64,000 nt of DNA from assembly GCA_009767595.1 (NCBI GenBank), contig VSDK01013751.1, positions 166,612 to 230,611 on the forward strand, in the 5' to 3' direction. This DNA is from Symbiodinium kawagutii (Eukaryota; Sar; Dinophyceae; Suessiales; Symbiodiniaceae). The translations under genes were made by a program, and so were the position numbers. Under the pieces are notes generated by a model, which had not been told where the DNA came from, made no database searches, and saw only the letters and a program-made list of their open reading frames with translations. Of this stretch, positions 25,101 to 37,792 are shown piece by piece; position 1 is the stretch's first letter, and each line of letters opens with the position of its first letter.

Positions 25101-26389
25101 GATTGGGAAGCCAATGCGTTTGTCGCCTCAAAGTCGATATTCCCGCTGCCATCCTATCCAACGACACAAACGCTGGGCTGGCGTAGCTTTGTGGTTTCAA
25201 TATGTCTCAAAATGTTTCAATCTGACCTTCTATAATCTTGCAGCCTCTCACTGCTGAACTCACGCTTTGTTTTCATTTGCACCTGGTCTGCCTGCTGCCA
25301 AAAGAATCGCAAGCGCTGTGGCCTGGACCAAGGCAATGCAGAGCTTAAGCTTCTCCAAACTTCTCAAATCTCTAGACTTCTCCTTCAACTTCTCTTCAAC
25401 TTCTCTTCAACTTCTCTTCAATCTTTCTCCCCAAACTTTCCAAATGGATCTCAGGAACAAACGGGACTTCACTGAGGTCTTCAGTGCCATAAAGCTTGAG
25501 AAGCATGCTTGTAAACCTGAGAAGACTTGGTCGTTGCCCCCAAATCAAGTATGATCAGATATGATCAGTACGATGCAAAGAGGTCCCGCCGGTTCTGATT
25601 TAGTTGAAGACACCCCGCGGTTATGAGTGGAAACCAAGCTGGGAGATTGCAATAAGAATACAAGAGTTGAGAGGTAGAGACTTCCTGAAACCGAAGATTC
25701 CAAGCTGAGGCCTCGAATCAAAAACATGTCCCAAAGAAAAAACCCAAAAGGAAGAAAGGAAGAAAGATTTCAAGACCAAAAAGCAAGAAATGACAAGAAA
25801 GGAAGGTCCCAGCTGGTTCCAGGCAACTGGCGCTTTTCCCACAGTCGCTAGTAACAAGGCAGGAAACAGACTTAAGCTCACGGTTCCCGACTGAGGTAGG
25901 AACTCTGACTGCACAATGACTTTGCCATCCTGGTTCAAACTGCAGTGACAACAACCCGTGCACGTGCAAATCCACATATCTTGCGCTGGGCATATTCGAG
26001 TCTCGGGCAGATGTAGCGTTGGAAAACAAACGATGCATGTCTTCAATGTCCAAAATGCTGATGCTATACCTGCGTGCCAAAAGTTCAGTGCGTAAATCAA
26101 TGACCTGGATATGGCCAGGAACCAGAAGAGTAGACATTACTTGCTAATCTCTAGTCTCTCTCTCCTCATCACAGCTACCGGCCGGCACTTCTTGGCCAAA
26201 CGACGTAGTTGAACCGCTTCTGAATCCACACCTGCAGACAGGATGAGCTTCCTGACATTTCCCGACTGATTTGAGCTTAGAGATGCCGCTCAGAGAGATT
26301 CAAAGGCCCTGGCCGAGAGTTTCCAGATCAAATGCTCTGATCAAAGAGTCGCCTCTCAGCTAAAGCAAAATTGAGACAAGTAAACAATG
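16153..26389. other. Gene-poor stretch, 10 kb
   Basis: I find no gene I can support. Small features: Pro-rich minus-strand peptide at 17450-17560; an AT dinucleotide run at 17648-17664; a short duplication around GGTGCATCAGTTGTTTCTTC at 20512 and 20551; a RING-like peptide at 20485-20525 (see findings); a GTGAAACGAT repeat at 22015-22055; and a TTCTCTTCAAC repeat at 25385-25420. Long minus-strand frames at 24288-24692 and 25621-26137 have no recognisable domain. Confidence 0.4.
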
Positions 26390-26440
26390 ATGACCACCAC
26401 CACCACAACAACGACAAAAAAACGACGAAAACAACGACAA

Positions 26441-26485
<45 letters not shown>

Positions 26486-26486
26486 C

Positions 26487-26530
<44 letters not shown>
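26390..26530. repeat. (CAA/CAG)n trinucleotide repeat
   Basis: Interrupted CAA, CAG and CGA triplets, giving poly-Gln/Thr/Asn on one strand and poly-Leu/Val on the other in all frames. No flanking conserved sequence suggests translation. Confidence 0.95.
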
Positions 26531-29500
26531 AAGGCAACTGCGACGGAAGCAGCAAAAGAAGCTGCGGCTTTGTGAAGACCGCAAAGAATAAAAGAAAGAA
26601 ATCAACACAGCAACAACAGCAACAGCGCGAAGATCATCAGCAGTAAGCGCGACAGTCAAAAACGAAAGGAAACTACTCACAAATAATTGCTAAGAACAAC
26701 AGCCTGTGTCATCAAAACCCAAAGTGGGCTCTTTTTCATCTAGGTCTTTTAAAGTTAAGTGTTGCACTAAGTAAAGCTAGATAAAGCTGACTAAAGCTAA
26801 ATAAAACTAAATAACGCTAAATAAAGCTGAATAAAACTAAACAAAATACCGTACCTCGAAATTCCAAAAGCAATCCATCCACCCCAATCTACTCAGCACT
26901 CACACTAACCACTCACCCCTGTGGCTCCAAATTCTGGGTGGGTCCTTAAATAACCAAAGCAAACAACCCCTGACCCAGTGGGAGGTTGTATGTTTTCAAA
27001 GTGCTTTTCGGTGTGATCCTAGATTTTTCCTATAGATTTCCTTGATGCAGCTTCACCCGATGACCCTATCCACTAGCAAGGATTTCATTAGGTTTTTCTA
27101 GTTTTTTGCAGTTTTACCCTCTCAGTAGCCCAGGCTAGATTAGGCTAGAAAACGCTAGTTTTTTTCCAGATTTTTCCACATTTTTCCTAGATTAGGCTAG
27201 ATTTTTCCAAGATTAGGCTAGATTTTTCCCAGATTAAGCTAGATTTTTCCCAGATTGCCCCCTGTGCCTCATGGATGCTTTGACAGTTATCTAAGAGTTA
27301 TTCCCAGGTTTATTCCTAGATTTTCCCCATCACTCAGCAGCCAATTCAATGGACAATGCTTGTGGGATTGCGTCACAAATTGCTCAAGCTATCTTAAGCT
27401 AAATTATCCTAAATATTTCCAACTAAAATCCCATGAAATTCATTGAGCCATGGTTTCAGGATTCATCTTGGATTTATCTAGGATTTATCTAGGCTTCATC
27501 TTAGCTAAAGAAGCCCACTTGGAAAGGAGCCTGGTTTGCGACTTCAAGACTGTGCCGAGCAGCTATTCTAGAACATGCATTGACTATTGACACTCGCAAG
27601 AGCAAATAGGCACGTTGGCTAGGTTTGGTTGACAGTGCAAATCTATGTTTGGGAATTGGAAAGTCTATAATAGTCTGGGAGAACCAGCTTCTAGAGATAG
27701 ATTCCTGATATTTCTTTTTGATGGATCTCAAGGTGACATTGAGTCCAACACACGACAGGATAAGAATGCTTGAAATTGTCTGTATCCACAGGTTGGCCTG
27801 ATTGAAGATACTTGTGTTTTTTTCATCATGCAAACTTTTTAATCGTCCCCATTGTGGCTCTCTTCACTGCGGAGCAACGAAGAAAAAACACAAACAAAGA
27901 ACATGGAAACCAGCCACGCTGCAACAAAACTGGCAACAGCGCTGCGAACAAGAGTGATATTTGATAGCGACAGCATGTGACCGTCACGATGAAAGATGAG
28001 CCGTGCTGTGCAGAGTGTCTTTTACTACTCTTTCTGAGCTTCTCTTTCAAAGGATTACATTCAAATTACATTACTCTTCTGAAAGAAGAAAAGAAGAAAA
28101 GAAGAGTGAGGAAGGAAAAGAAGATCTCTCTTTTGCTCCTCTCTCAATTGGCATCTCTAAAATGTGGTGAGAGATCCCGTGAACTCGGAGGCCTGCAAGA
28201 TTGCCTGCCTTGCAGCGAGAAATGTTGACATCTCTAGGGCTTGGAAGTCTTCAAAGGCAGAAGGAAATGCCTAGGGCCTAGGCCTACGGCTTGCTTTGTT
28301 TTTCTCACAAAAAATGAGGAAAGACTCGCCTGGTGCTCAATGAAGGAAGCTCGCACTCGAGAGAGTCCGCCAGTTTGAACCTTGGAAATCAACCGAAGTG
28401 AAGTATCACCTGGAAACAGAAAGCCTCTCTGGACCGCTAGGGCAGTCCACCTGAATGAGCGTTGTCAATCTCAAAGGCGACATGACCTGCCCAAATTGAA
28501 GGCCTAGATTGAATTCTCCACACCCGTGAGATCTCATGAGTGTTGGATTTTGAAGATCAAATGATCGTTGACTGGGGAAAACATGGAAAAACATGGAAAA
28601 ATGTGCCCAAAAAAATCTGAACATCTGACGACAGCAAGTGACACTGCGAAAGTCTTGGAGTCGCAGCAAACTCTGACCTGCCTGCAGGCGCTTTGTTGAG
28701 CCCCAATTGCTGACAATGGTCAACTTCCAGTAGCACGCCTGGATCCACAACTCTCTGATTCTTGGTGCCTTGATGGCCTTAATGTGATGAATCTTAAGAA
28801 TCTAAACTAATGCATACATATGCATACTAGCTTAACACACATCTTCACCAACGCCGTGCAATCTCCACAAACACTTCTTGAAGAATCGATTTCAGCGGTC
28901 ATCTCCTTCTCAGATCCAAGCTTCAGGTGGAGGCTCAACTGGCTCCAGTATAGAACTCAGAGTGACCTCATTAGAAGTCTTTTTGGGATCCCAAAAAAGA
29001 TTCAATTTCGGAAATGGTTTATCTCATTCCATTTTGGATTTTGAAGTTTATCTCTCATGGTGCCAATGTGTCTTTTCTTCTTTCCTTCTTACAACCCTCC
29101 TTCCTGATTTTTTCCTCGTTTTGTCTAGTTCTTCAATCCAGCTGATCCCAAACTCCTACTGAAACCTTCGCAACCTTGCACTAGTGTGGATTCCAAATCC
29201 TACCCCCGGAACATTCTAAAAAACTGCATCAGCATATGAAGGAACCTAGCATGAGATCGTGGCAGGCAACTCAACCCCGAGTCTTTGGAAACCTTCGAGC
29301 TCCTCAAACCTTCTTGAACTGTCGGGAACCGCGCCCTGGTGAAAAAAAAACAGGCAATCCCAAGCATATCCTGTTGGATAGCATTCCCGGCTCAGAACGG
29401 ATCTTGAAATCCAAGATGCCATGCCGCTTTTGGTGGGGTCGAGTTCTTCACTGAGCTTCTGAGCCTGTCCAGTTACAATGCATCGGTGAAGCACACTTCC

Positions 29501-32500
29501 AAATGTAAGGTTGGATCAATCCAGACTTGCCTCCTGGCACCATAGCGGCACGCCATGACCTCAGCCAAGTTGGTGCTTTCCGTTTCAAAAAATAGCAACA
29601 CGAGAAACTCAAGAAGTGTCAAACTGTTTGCATGTTGAAAATCTTTGTCTCCTCTCCTAATGTCTCTTAGTCTCCTCTCTCTTATTCAATGTCTCTTATT
29701 TATTCTCATTTCATTTTCACCTAAGTCTCTGCTCGCACTGTCCTTGCAGAGTTGCGGGCTATCATCGCTCGTTATCGTTGCCTTCTGTTGTCTTCGTTGT
29801 GTCAATCCAGACCGTGTCCACTGAGGCCAGCGCTTGGATGGAACCTGTCTGACCACACACTTTACCAATGTCTTGAGTTGTTCTGATGTCAACTTACAAA
29901 ACGCATTGCTCTCCAAAACACTGCTAGAACCACGTAAACGTTTCTGGCTGTGTCTGGGGGCATTGCATCTGCTTAATCCTGGCTATGGCCCCAAGAAAGT
30001 CCGCAGACCTTATCTCAGCACCAAAACAGCACTAGCACAGCTGACCTGCGACACAGAGTCATTGAGTCTCTCCGGGTCTCTGGCGGAATTTCCATCAACG
30101 TCTCGTTGAACAAACACTTCCATCCCTGATAGGTTGGCCGAAGCATGTAACCCATGTAATCCATGTGGCCGTGTGTAACCACATATGTAGTCATATATGG
30201 AACTATATATGTATTCAGGATCCTCCGCAGCTGTTGCTTTGGTTGCAATTCTAAGATCTTGGCTTCATGGACGTTACCTCTGTAGGAGCGAACCAACCAC
30301 TCCTCTCACAAAATATTCGCGGCCAGGGGACTCTGACAGATTGCAAAGGTTGACAAAGCACACCAAGTTCATGATTCTTAAGGGTGCACCCGTATGCACC
30401 TACCGACTTTGCATCAAACAGTAGCCAAAGCAAGCTGCTACTTCCTTTGGACTTCTCTCGGCAATTGTCCAACTTGGTCCCAAGTTTTACTCGGCCAATT
30501 GAAAACTGGACGCTAAACAATTATAACCGCTGATGCGGATGAGAAGCCAATTCATTCCTTAGTTTGATCCTTGAGAGGCTCGAGAGTTTGACATGTTTTG
30601 ACTGTAAATCTTTGGAGCGAGAGGGTGGCCCAAATGCTTCTCATCCACTCCATTCCACAGTCTTGAACTGTGTGACATAAGCAAATCAGTTGAAGTATTA
30701 GGATCATCAGTTCCAACTGAAGAGGCAACAGTTGCGAGTGCAGCTGTGAAAAATCCTAGCCTAATCTGAAGGTAGAACAAAAGCCATGGCATGCACACTG
30801 CACAGCCGCCATGTTGGCGAGATTGGGTGCAGTTCTTTCATGGCCAAACTCATGGGTTGGGAGCATAGAGAGAGAGAGAGAGAGAGCAAAAAAACGCAAG
30901 CACTGCTTCTCCAAAGAGAAACATTGAGGTCTCATGATGTCTCATACGGTCTCTGAAGTCTCCAAAAGCATCAGGAAGATCTGATCTTAGTGGCATAGGC
31001 GCCTTGGATCTCAAATCATCGCTGAAGCAGAAAGCACCAAACGAAATCTGTGATGCCATCCAAGGCGCCTGAAAAAGTAACACATCGCGAGCAAGGCCAT
31101 TGGGATCGTGTTAAGCCTTGACAATGGAAACTCTGCAACTGGAGCATCGTGAACTGCTCAGCCTAAAGCCCATGACACAAACTACAGTGAATAATGATAC
31201 AAACAAAATCAAACAAACCACAGTGCCGGAAGGCCACAAACAATGTATGGTTTCCAGCCACGAAAGAAATACTGGTTGGCTCGCACACCTCACTTTAAAA
31301 TCTTCACAAGACTCATCATTGGTGGCACCTCCAATGGACAGCTGCTCTGTGAATCACATGATAATCTAATCTCCCGTGAATGGCTTCTGATAATTCTTCA
31401 CACTAACACAGGGTCATATAGCCTACATGCAGGAATCAATCGCACAGTCGTCTTTTTCGAAGGCTCAGCTTAATACAACTAGAACTTCGATGATGTGCAG
31501 GGGACATATCCAAAGATGGGTGGGTAGGTTGTTGTATTACATCTCTGAGCCCAAAAAAACAATTGAGGTGACTCATTGTTACACGATTTCACTCAATAGG
31601 AACTTTGATAGAACTTTGGATTAACTTGGAAACTGTCTCGGCATTGTTTCCGATTTAATCTGCTCAACTGCTGCCACTATTGCTCACTCATCTCTCTTGA
31701 TGCCATTCATGCCCCTGTGCCGGCACATAACGCATGCTTGAAACCCTTGACCAGCAGGTTCCACAAAGAGACATTTCTAAGTTGCGCAGTTGCAGTTGAA
31801 CATGTTGAACTGTGGACTTGATCCAAAGGCAGGTGGAATTAGGTCGTCTACACTGACTCATACCATGATGGTCCTGCAAACTGTTGGATCTGTTGGCTGT
31901 CCGTTGCTGCCAGGAAGCTCGGCTGCGTTTGACATCGCTAGTGACGAACTCGTAGTGCTCAATCCGGTCTCAGAGTACACTGAAGAATTGCCTGTGCTGT
32001 TCATATCTGGATGCAATGAATCTGCGGGTCCTCCAACCCCAACAGGTCCTAACGCCTATTCACACCTGCCTCAATCCAAACAATTTGCCGAGCGCAACAG
32101 TTCGTAGCAAAGCAGCTGTGGGTCAATGTTTGAAGCGTTGGATTCAGCTGGTCCTCTTCAGTCTGTCCAACGGGATTGGTGCTTTGGTTGCTTTGGTTGT
32201 GCCATCTTGATTGGATTCTGTCCATGCATCAAGGAAGCCAGGGTGCTTGCTAATTGTGTTCTGGCAGGGTCTTTGCCAGCTGGTTACAGTCTTGTGAAAT
32301 TCAACCGATGTGTTGCCACTGATGTTCCTGTGAGACAAGTTTGGTTCCTAGCCACTTTGCTGTTTCAGGGGGGAGCATCGCGATCTCGAGGGTGTCTCAC
32401 GATGGTGTTTCAGTGGGTCTGAGTATGTCTGAGTGCTCTCGCAAGCTGTCACCACCCTAGGGTGTCATCGGCTGTTTCATGGTGCTGCGTCAGGGTGCTG

Positions 32501-32859
32501 CGGATTTGGATGTGAGAGACTGATAATAAATACAAAGAATTTGCCCAAAACATGACATTTAATTTACTAATGCATTTATGCAGCACGTCAGCTACTTAGC
32601 ATCTACCCACAGGGAGCTGTCGAAGTCGTACCTTCCTAGAAAGAAAACAGTTGACAAACTGCACCAGGTATGATGGTATCGTGAAGCGTGCCACGTTTGC
32701 CGAAACACACAGGCCCTGATGGCTCCATGCACCTTCCAAGTGAGGTGCACAATGAGCGCAGAGCTGTGCATAGCCTTTGGGATACTGCATCTTAATTTTG
32801 CCGTGTTCCATTGCATTTGGTGATATTCTTGCCTTTGGTTGTCGCTTACATGTGGTGTC
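26531..32859. other. Gene-poor stretch, 6.3 kb
   Basis: No gene is recognised. It contains GCTAAATAAA-like repeats at about 26770-26845, a repeated GATTAGGCTAGATTTTTCC unit at about 27130-27260 and a (GA)n run at about 30867-30885. A plus-strand frame at 31790-32107 has a protein-like composition but no identifiable domain or splice partner. Confidence 0.4.
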
Positions 32860-34054
32860 TCATTGAATCGAGTGGCTCCCCCCCCGCCATGCCTGGCAAA
32901 CTGATTCCAGCTGTGTGCTGTAGCCTCCGCCATTCAGCACATCTGTGTAGCCCTCCAAAGCACCAGGAAATCTTCGGAAATACTGAAATATCGTAGTATG
33001 ATCTGTCGTGACACAAGGAACTCAAATAATTTCTGCATGACGGAGCAGAACACTTGGAAAACTTTTCAGGCTAGTCAGCCAAGTTCCATTGCGATTTCAT
33101 GAGATTTCACCTACCGTTGGCAGAGCCTCTTGGACCAACATGTCCACTGCTGACTGGGCTCTGACTCCAGCGGCACAATATGCAACGATAAAGGTGTCCT
33201 TTGCAAAACAAATACACAAAACAATGAAATCAATGAAACAAAGCAAAGCATTTCAGATTCGTAGTCCTCTCCTTTTTGATGCTTTGGTACCTCCTAAAGC
33301 TACTCTGGAGAATTCTCATCTCTGATCCCTTGTTTGCTGTCCTTGCTCCCTGCCAAGTTGAGGATGTCCTGGGGCCATGAGCAACTATCAGACAGTCCGC
33401 CTACACCCGCACAGCACACACCCGCACAGCACAGCTCAGCACAGCTGTCACAGCTTCTGTCCTCTCTCCAATTTGGCGGGCTCCTCAGTGCTGTGACAGC
33501 TGTCACTAAGTTAGCTGATAGCTACTTGGAGAAGAAGGAAGCGATTACTCGATCAATGCGTGGGTCCCAGCCAGCAGAGCTCACCAGAGAAGAGAAGAAG
33601 ACACACAAGAACAACACCAAACAAGAAGAACAAGTGTTTAAAGTGCTGCGCAAGCACCTTCCCTGAAAGTAGTTTCTTGACGGTTCAAAAGGCAACGTTA
33701 GTCCCGTGGGTTCGGGATGGCGTGTGAATGATATGATGCTTCTGAGAGCTTGCAACGGGGTTCCTGGCACCATAGTCTCTTGACGCTTCAGAAAATAACG
33801 TAAGGGGCTGGAATTGGGTTCAGGGCCTGTGCCTTTGAGCCTCACTCCTGGGCCACTTGACCAAGTCTAATCTGCTTCGAGATCTTCTGATTCTTCAGCT
33901 CTGATTGACTGCAGTTCTTCAGCTCGAGCTGTGCACTGTGCAGCCCGAGGGACTTTTGGATCTGAAGGCGTGTGGCGCAGCTCACATGTCCAGCGTCCCA
34001 TTCATGCTGCTCACGGACATCGATCACTATACCGCAGCGATCCAAGGACCCCAT
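32860..34054 (-). CDS. Single-domain rhodanese (sulfurtransferase), 4 exons
   Basis: This encodes a rhodanese-fold protein that would transfer sulfane sulfur through a catalytic Cys persulfide, as in GlpE or TSTD1. Exons in transcript order are 34054-33935, 33368-33342 (a 27-bp micro-exon), 33198-33115 and 32952-32860, all in phase 0, giving 107 residues plus TGA. Exon 1 holds VIDVREQHEWDAGHVSCATR, the first rhodanese signature. Exon 3 holds FIVAYCAAGVRAQSA with the active-site Cys and the C-x-x-G-x-R loop. Exon 4 holds GYTDVLNGGGYSTQL, the closing rhodanese motif. The three acceptors read AG|G. Donors are GC (33935), apparently GA (33342) and GTAGGT (33115). The N-terminus is the first ATG after an in-frame stop. 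The domain starts very close to it, so a missing 5' exon is possible. The micro-exon is the least certain piece. Confidence 0.82.
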
Positions 34055-35185
34055 GGTTTCGATTCATTTCTGAGCCAAAGAGGCGCAAAAGAATGCAAAA
34101 GCTGAAGGACAAACACACAAAGAAAAATCTAAATTGAAGAAATAAAATTGAAGCCATAACTCCGTAACTAAATTTTAAAGACTAAACAAAACCTCAAAAT
34201 TGAGTTGCACGTATCTGCACAAGGTAAGTCATGTCCCTGTGTCATGAGATGAAGGAGCTCGAGAGTCCACTCTCACGCAGGTCATGGATGCCAGTCCTTG
34301 AAGTCCTTGAGAAGATTGCCGCCAGTTTCAAAGGTACTTCGACATTTCACATCCTTACCATGCACTGTGATAGTTGCAGGCAGAACCAATTGAAGCAATA
34401 GTCCAGTTACACGCGAAATACGGTAGCAAGTCTGCTATGCTTCCTGCCGACTTGGAGGCCACTTGAAAACTCCAAGCCTTGCAATACAAAACGAGACTTG
34501 TGTCGTCAGTGTCAGCTTGACCTTCCGTGGCTTTCCGCTTTTCCCAGAGAAGTTGAATTGATGTGAATTGATCGCTTCATGTTCAAATGCCAGTTCTGAG
34601 GGTCACTATAAGCACAGTGATCAACAGCTGCCACCTATACCATCTTTCTCACTGACGTTGAATCATTTCTGATGACCAAAGTGCTAGACTAGCATCGCGG
34701 GGCAACTACATCCAGTGAGCTCTCTATCCAATGGCTATGGTCTTTCAGACAGTGGGTCTTTGCTTCTCTCCGTTTAAGTGTCTGACTTCTTTCCACGGCC
34801 CATCTACACTCCTTACACAGGAAAGAGCTCATTAATTTTCCAAATTCCAGCAAATGCAGAGTCTTGGACTGGAAAATCGGTTGATGCCCATTTTGCTGAG
34901 CAAGAAACTCATTGGAGTATTGCAACTTGCAGAAGCCTCAGAAGGCTGCGCTGCAACATGGTTGAGATATCTTGAGATGACACGCTTATCCTGAGATGAC
35001 ATTGTTAATTTATTCTCCAGCATGTGCTCTGAGGCATGCTTGAGCATCTGTGCAAACGGAGGCTTCTACACATTGGTATGTGTGCGCTGTAGTCTGGGTC
35101 TGTCTAGTTTCAGGTATGTAATAAGAGATTCGCGCAAAGAAACTGGTCAAAAGCCGCTGTCCGAAGGTTTTCACTTGCTGAGTGC
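34055..35185. other. Intergenic, 1.1 kb
   Basis: It separates two minus-strand genes. No assignable coding sequence; a minus-strand frame at 34689-34925 has some protein-like character (FLCKECRWAVERSQ) but no identified domain. A spliced-leader-like phrase sits at 34070-34084 (see findings). Confidence 0.4.
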
Positions 35186-35881
35186 TCAGTGGATTTCAAA
35201 ACAGATGGAGGCAGTTTGAGCTGCAGGCGCGGTCCAGCATCGTTGCCCGGAAGGCTCAATTCCAATGCATGTAACCTCTTTGGCTCCTTCACTTCAGAAA
35301 AGGTCACGCACAGGGCTTCGTGTGTCCTTGTTTTTGTGAGTGTGTGACAGATTTTGAATCTTCTGCTGAATCTAGAATAGTGAAAGGCACTAGCTCTTTG
35401 CGAATTGTCTCCTTGTTGGCGAATTGGAGAATGACAAACTGATTCTCAACAACTCCGTTGGCAGACCTATTCTCGGGAGCATATTGAAATGAGGACACAA
35501 GTTCCAGAAGGCAAGCACAGATTCCTTGACTGATCCGTCAAAGTAGAACGGTTTGCATAGATTTTTTGCAACTGCATCAGTCATTCTCAAAATAGACACA
35601 GATTCCAAGACATCCACTATGTCTCTTGGAGGACGCACGTTGTACTCATGGTATGCAGACAGATTGTGCAAACAGAGATACTTCAATCCCACTAAGGCCA
35701 CAGCTCCCACCAACCACTTTGCCTTGGCTCAGCAAGATGTCTGAGTTTCAACATGCTTCAGCGTGTGCAGCTTCTGTTTTTTGAGAGCGCTGGGACCAGA
35801 GTCCACTTGCAGCGGCAAGTCTCGCGCAGCTGCTTCAAGCTGTCCCTCGAAATCGTGCTCTGCTTGACTGAAATCTACCAT
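35186..35881 (-). CDS. Small armadillo-like protein, 4 exons
   Basis: I recognise no named family with confidence. Exons in transcript order are 35881-35753, 35722-35499, 35466-35349 and 35275-35186; phases 0, 2 and 0 agree. Together they give 186 residues from ATG to TGA, and all three acceptors read AG|G with GT donors. The splice of exons 2 and 3 creates AFWNLSANGVVENQFVI, a textbook-looking armadillo helix pair (A-x-x-N-L-S-A-N ... N-Q). The preceding VGLKYLCLHNLSAY and the following ETIRKELVPF fit a helical solenoid. The N-terminal 43 residues are acidic and then basic (SALKKQKLHTLKH). The last exon is less sure: another frame there also looks protein-like. If it is wrong, the protein continues further downstream. 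An additional 5' exon near 36.06-36.18 kb is possible. Confidence 0.6.
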
Positions 35882-37662
35882 GTTGCACCATCGCCTTCCC
35901 ACTTCAGGCCATGGCCCGGTTGTAATGACGCAGGTCATACTTGAAAGATTTTAAGAAATGTTCCTATTTTTTTCTCATGTTTCCTCTTATGTCCTTCTAG
36001 GCCATCAATCTGCTCGCCTTCACTCTGAAGTCCTCGGACCCACATGTTCTGCATTGCGGGGTCAATCCCCCTCTGCCATTTTGAAGTGGAAGGTGTCGCT
36101 GTCAGAAGCGACAGCGTTGCCACTGGTCAGCGAACGAAACAGTGCGCTCTCAGCGTTACAACTGAGTTTTCGATCAAGGCCCTGCAAGGTTGTCACATAG
36201 CGCCAGGTGTGCATATCTTCAATCGTAAAGCCCATCCCAGGGGAAGCCACACAAATATCCCAGCGAGGAAAGCATGGCACCAAGTGTGGCTTGTGACATC
36301 TGCATACATTTGCTACTAATTACCTTTTCTGGAAGACTTGAAGAGAAATGAAGAGAATCCTGGAATTTGCCCACCAACAGAGCACCACATGACGTGCCAA
36401 GCGGAGGTATGCGCTTAGGCCAAGACTTCTCCAGGTCCGCAGCAGGGCCTGTTTGTTTCAATCCGCTTTGCTGTGTCTTTTTCAATGTAAAAGATCAAAA
36501 GTTCTCAGATCACGCTTTACTGTCTAAGACTGTCTGTCAAGCTGAGGTTTCATTCAAATCCCAATTCAAACGCATCCCTGATAGTTGCTCGTCACTGGAA
36601 GCTACCTACATTTACAACATCCTGGTTTAGATAGAAAATGATAGAAATTATCTTTACATGTGTTCCGCTGCTGTGCACACTTTCGGAGACATAGCTGCCA
36701 CGAGAATCTCTTTGACTTACCCCAACTCGTGTGCTGATCTATCTGATCTCCACAACCTTCACTTAGCTGCCGGCTTTGTTGCTGCTGAGAAGACCACTTA
36801 ACAACCTTAGCTTGTTTCAAAGTCAAAGTTCTGCAAACATGTCCCGGACGATTTTGAGCGTCTGAGTCCGAGTCAATAAACAAATCTGATTTTTTTTCCA
36901 GGTGTGTTGTGCGTACAAGTCTCTGCTGCATCAGCTGCCTGGGGTGCCGGCTGAAAAGTTGATTTCCACCTCCTTGGTTTCGACTTCAACCAAAGCCTGG
37001 CCGACGTGGGAAAGGCGAAGCGGAGGGATGGGAAACGTGAACGGACGTGCGAGGAAGCCCAGCAACACAGAGATGAATGCATCCTGGGCCAACTAAAACC
37101 CAGATTAAGTAAACCAAAAACATTTCCCTGGCAGCTACTTTTCCCAGAAAAGTCCAACGTATACGCAACATTATTCACAATTTCTGTCAGTCATTGCAGT
37201 TTTACAAAAAATGCCCTCAACCCTTCACATTCTTTGTGGATCTGAGTTCTTCAAGAGTTTTGGAGTTAAGGGTTTGTATGCATGCTGATTTTTGTGAGGG
37301 GAGCGACCAAATCCCCCTTCAACAGTGGCCCTGCCTGAATTGTATGCAAACGGTCAGGTTGAGTCCTGCAAACCAAAGTGTAAGTGGTCACCCATGCTAG
37401 GGTCATCTAGGGTCTCGGCTCAGCCGGTCATTGTGAAGAGTATGTATGTGTCTTCAGGCTCGTTGTACATGTCCCTTGTCTGCATTTGTCAGCATTCATC
37501 TGCCTCTTACACTGATGCACACCAAGAGTCCACTGCGCATACTCTATGGTCAAAATGGTCGACTTTGGGCTTTGATGGACTTTGGACATTTCTGCAGCAA
37601 CCATGAACAAACACAAGCTCTAAGTGTTTGCAAAGCCGCATCAACATACTCTATGTCTATAT

Positions 37663-37792
37663 CGACTATCCTTCTCTATCCTTCTCTATCCTTCTCTATC
37701 CTTCTCTATCCTTCTTTATCCTTCTCTGTCCTTCTCTACATCCTTCTCTACATCCTTCTCTACATCCTTCTCCACATCCTTCTCCATCTCTG
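37663..37792. repeat. 10-12 bp pyrimidine repeat CTATCCTTCT
   Basis: About seven copies of CTATCCTTCT followed by about five of ACATCCTTCTCT, a drifting minisatellite that gives repetitive ILLYPSLSFS readings. Confidence 0.93.

Noticed and set aside
26328..26680. Poly-Leu, poly-Val and poly-Gln frames
   Set aside because: Pure triplet repeat with no conserved flanking protein sequence.
33334..33666. 110-residue plus-strand frame
   Set aside because: Antisense to a rhodanese intron and micro-exon; its N-terminal half comes from an ACACCCGCACAGCAC repeat.
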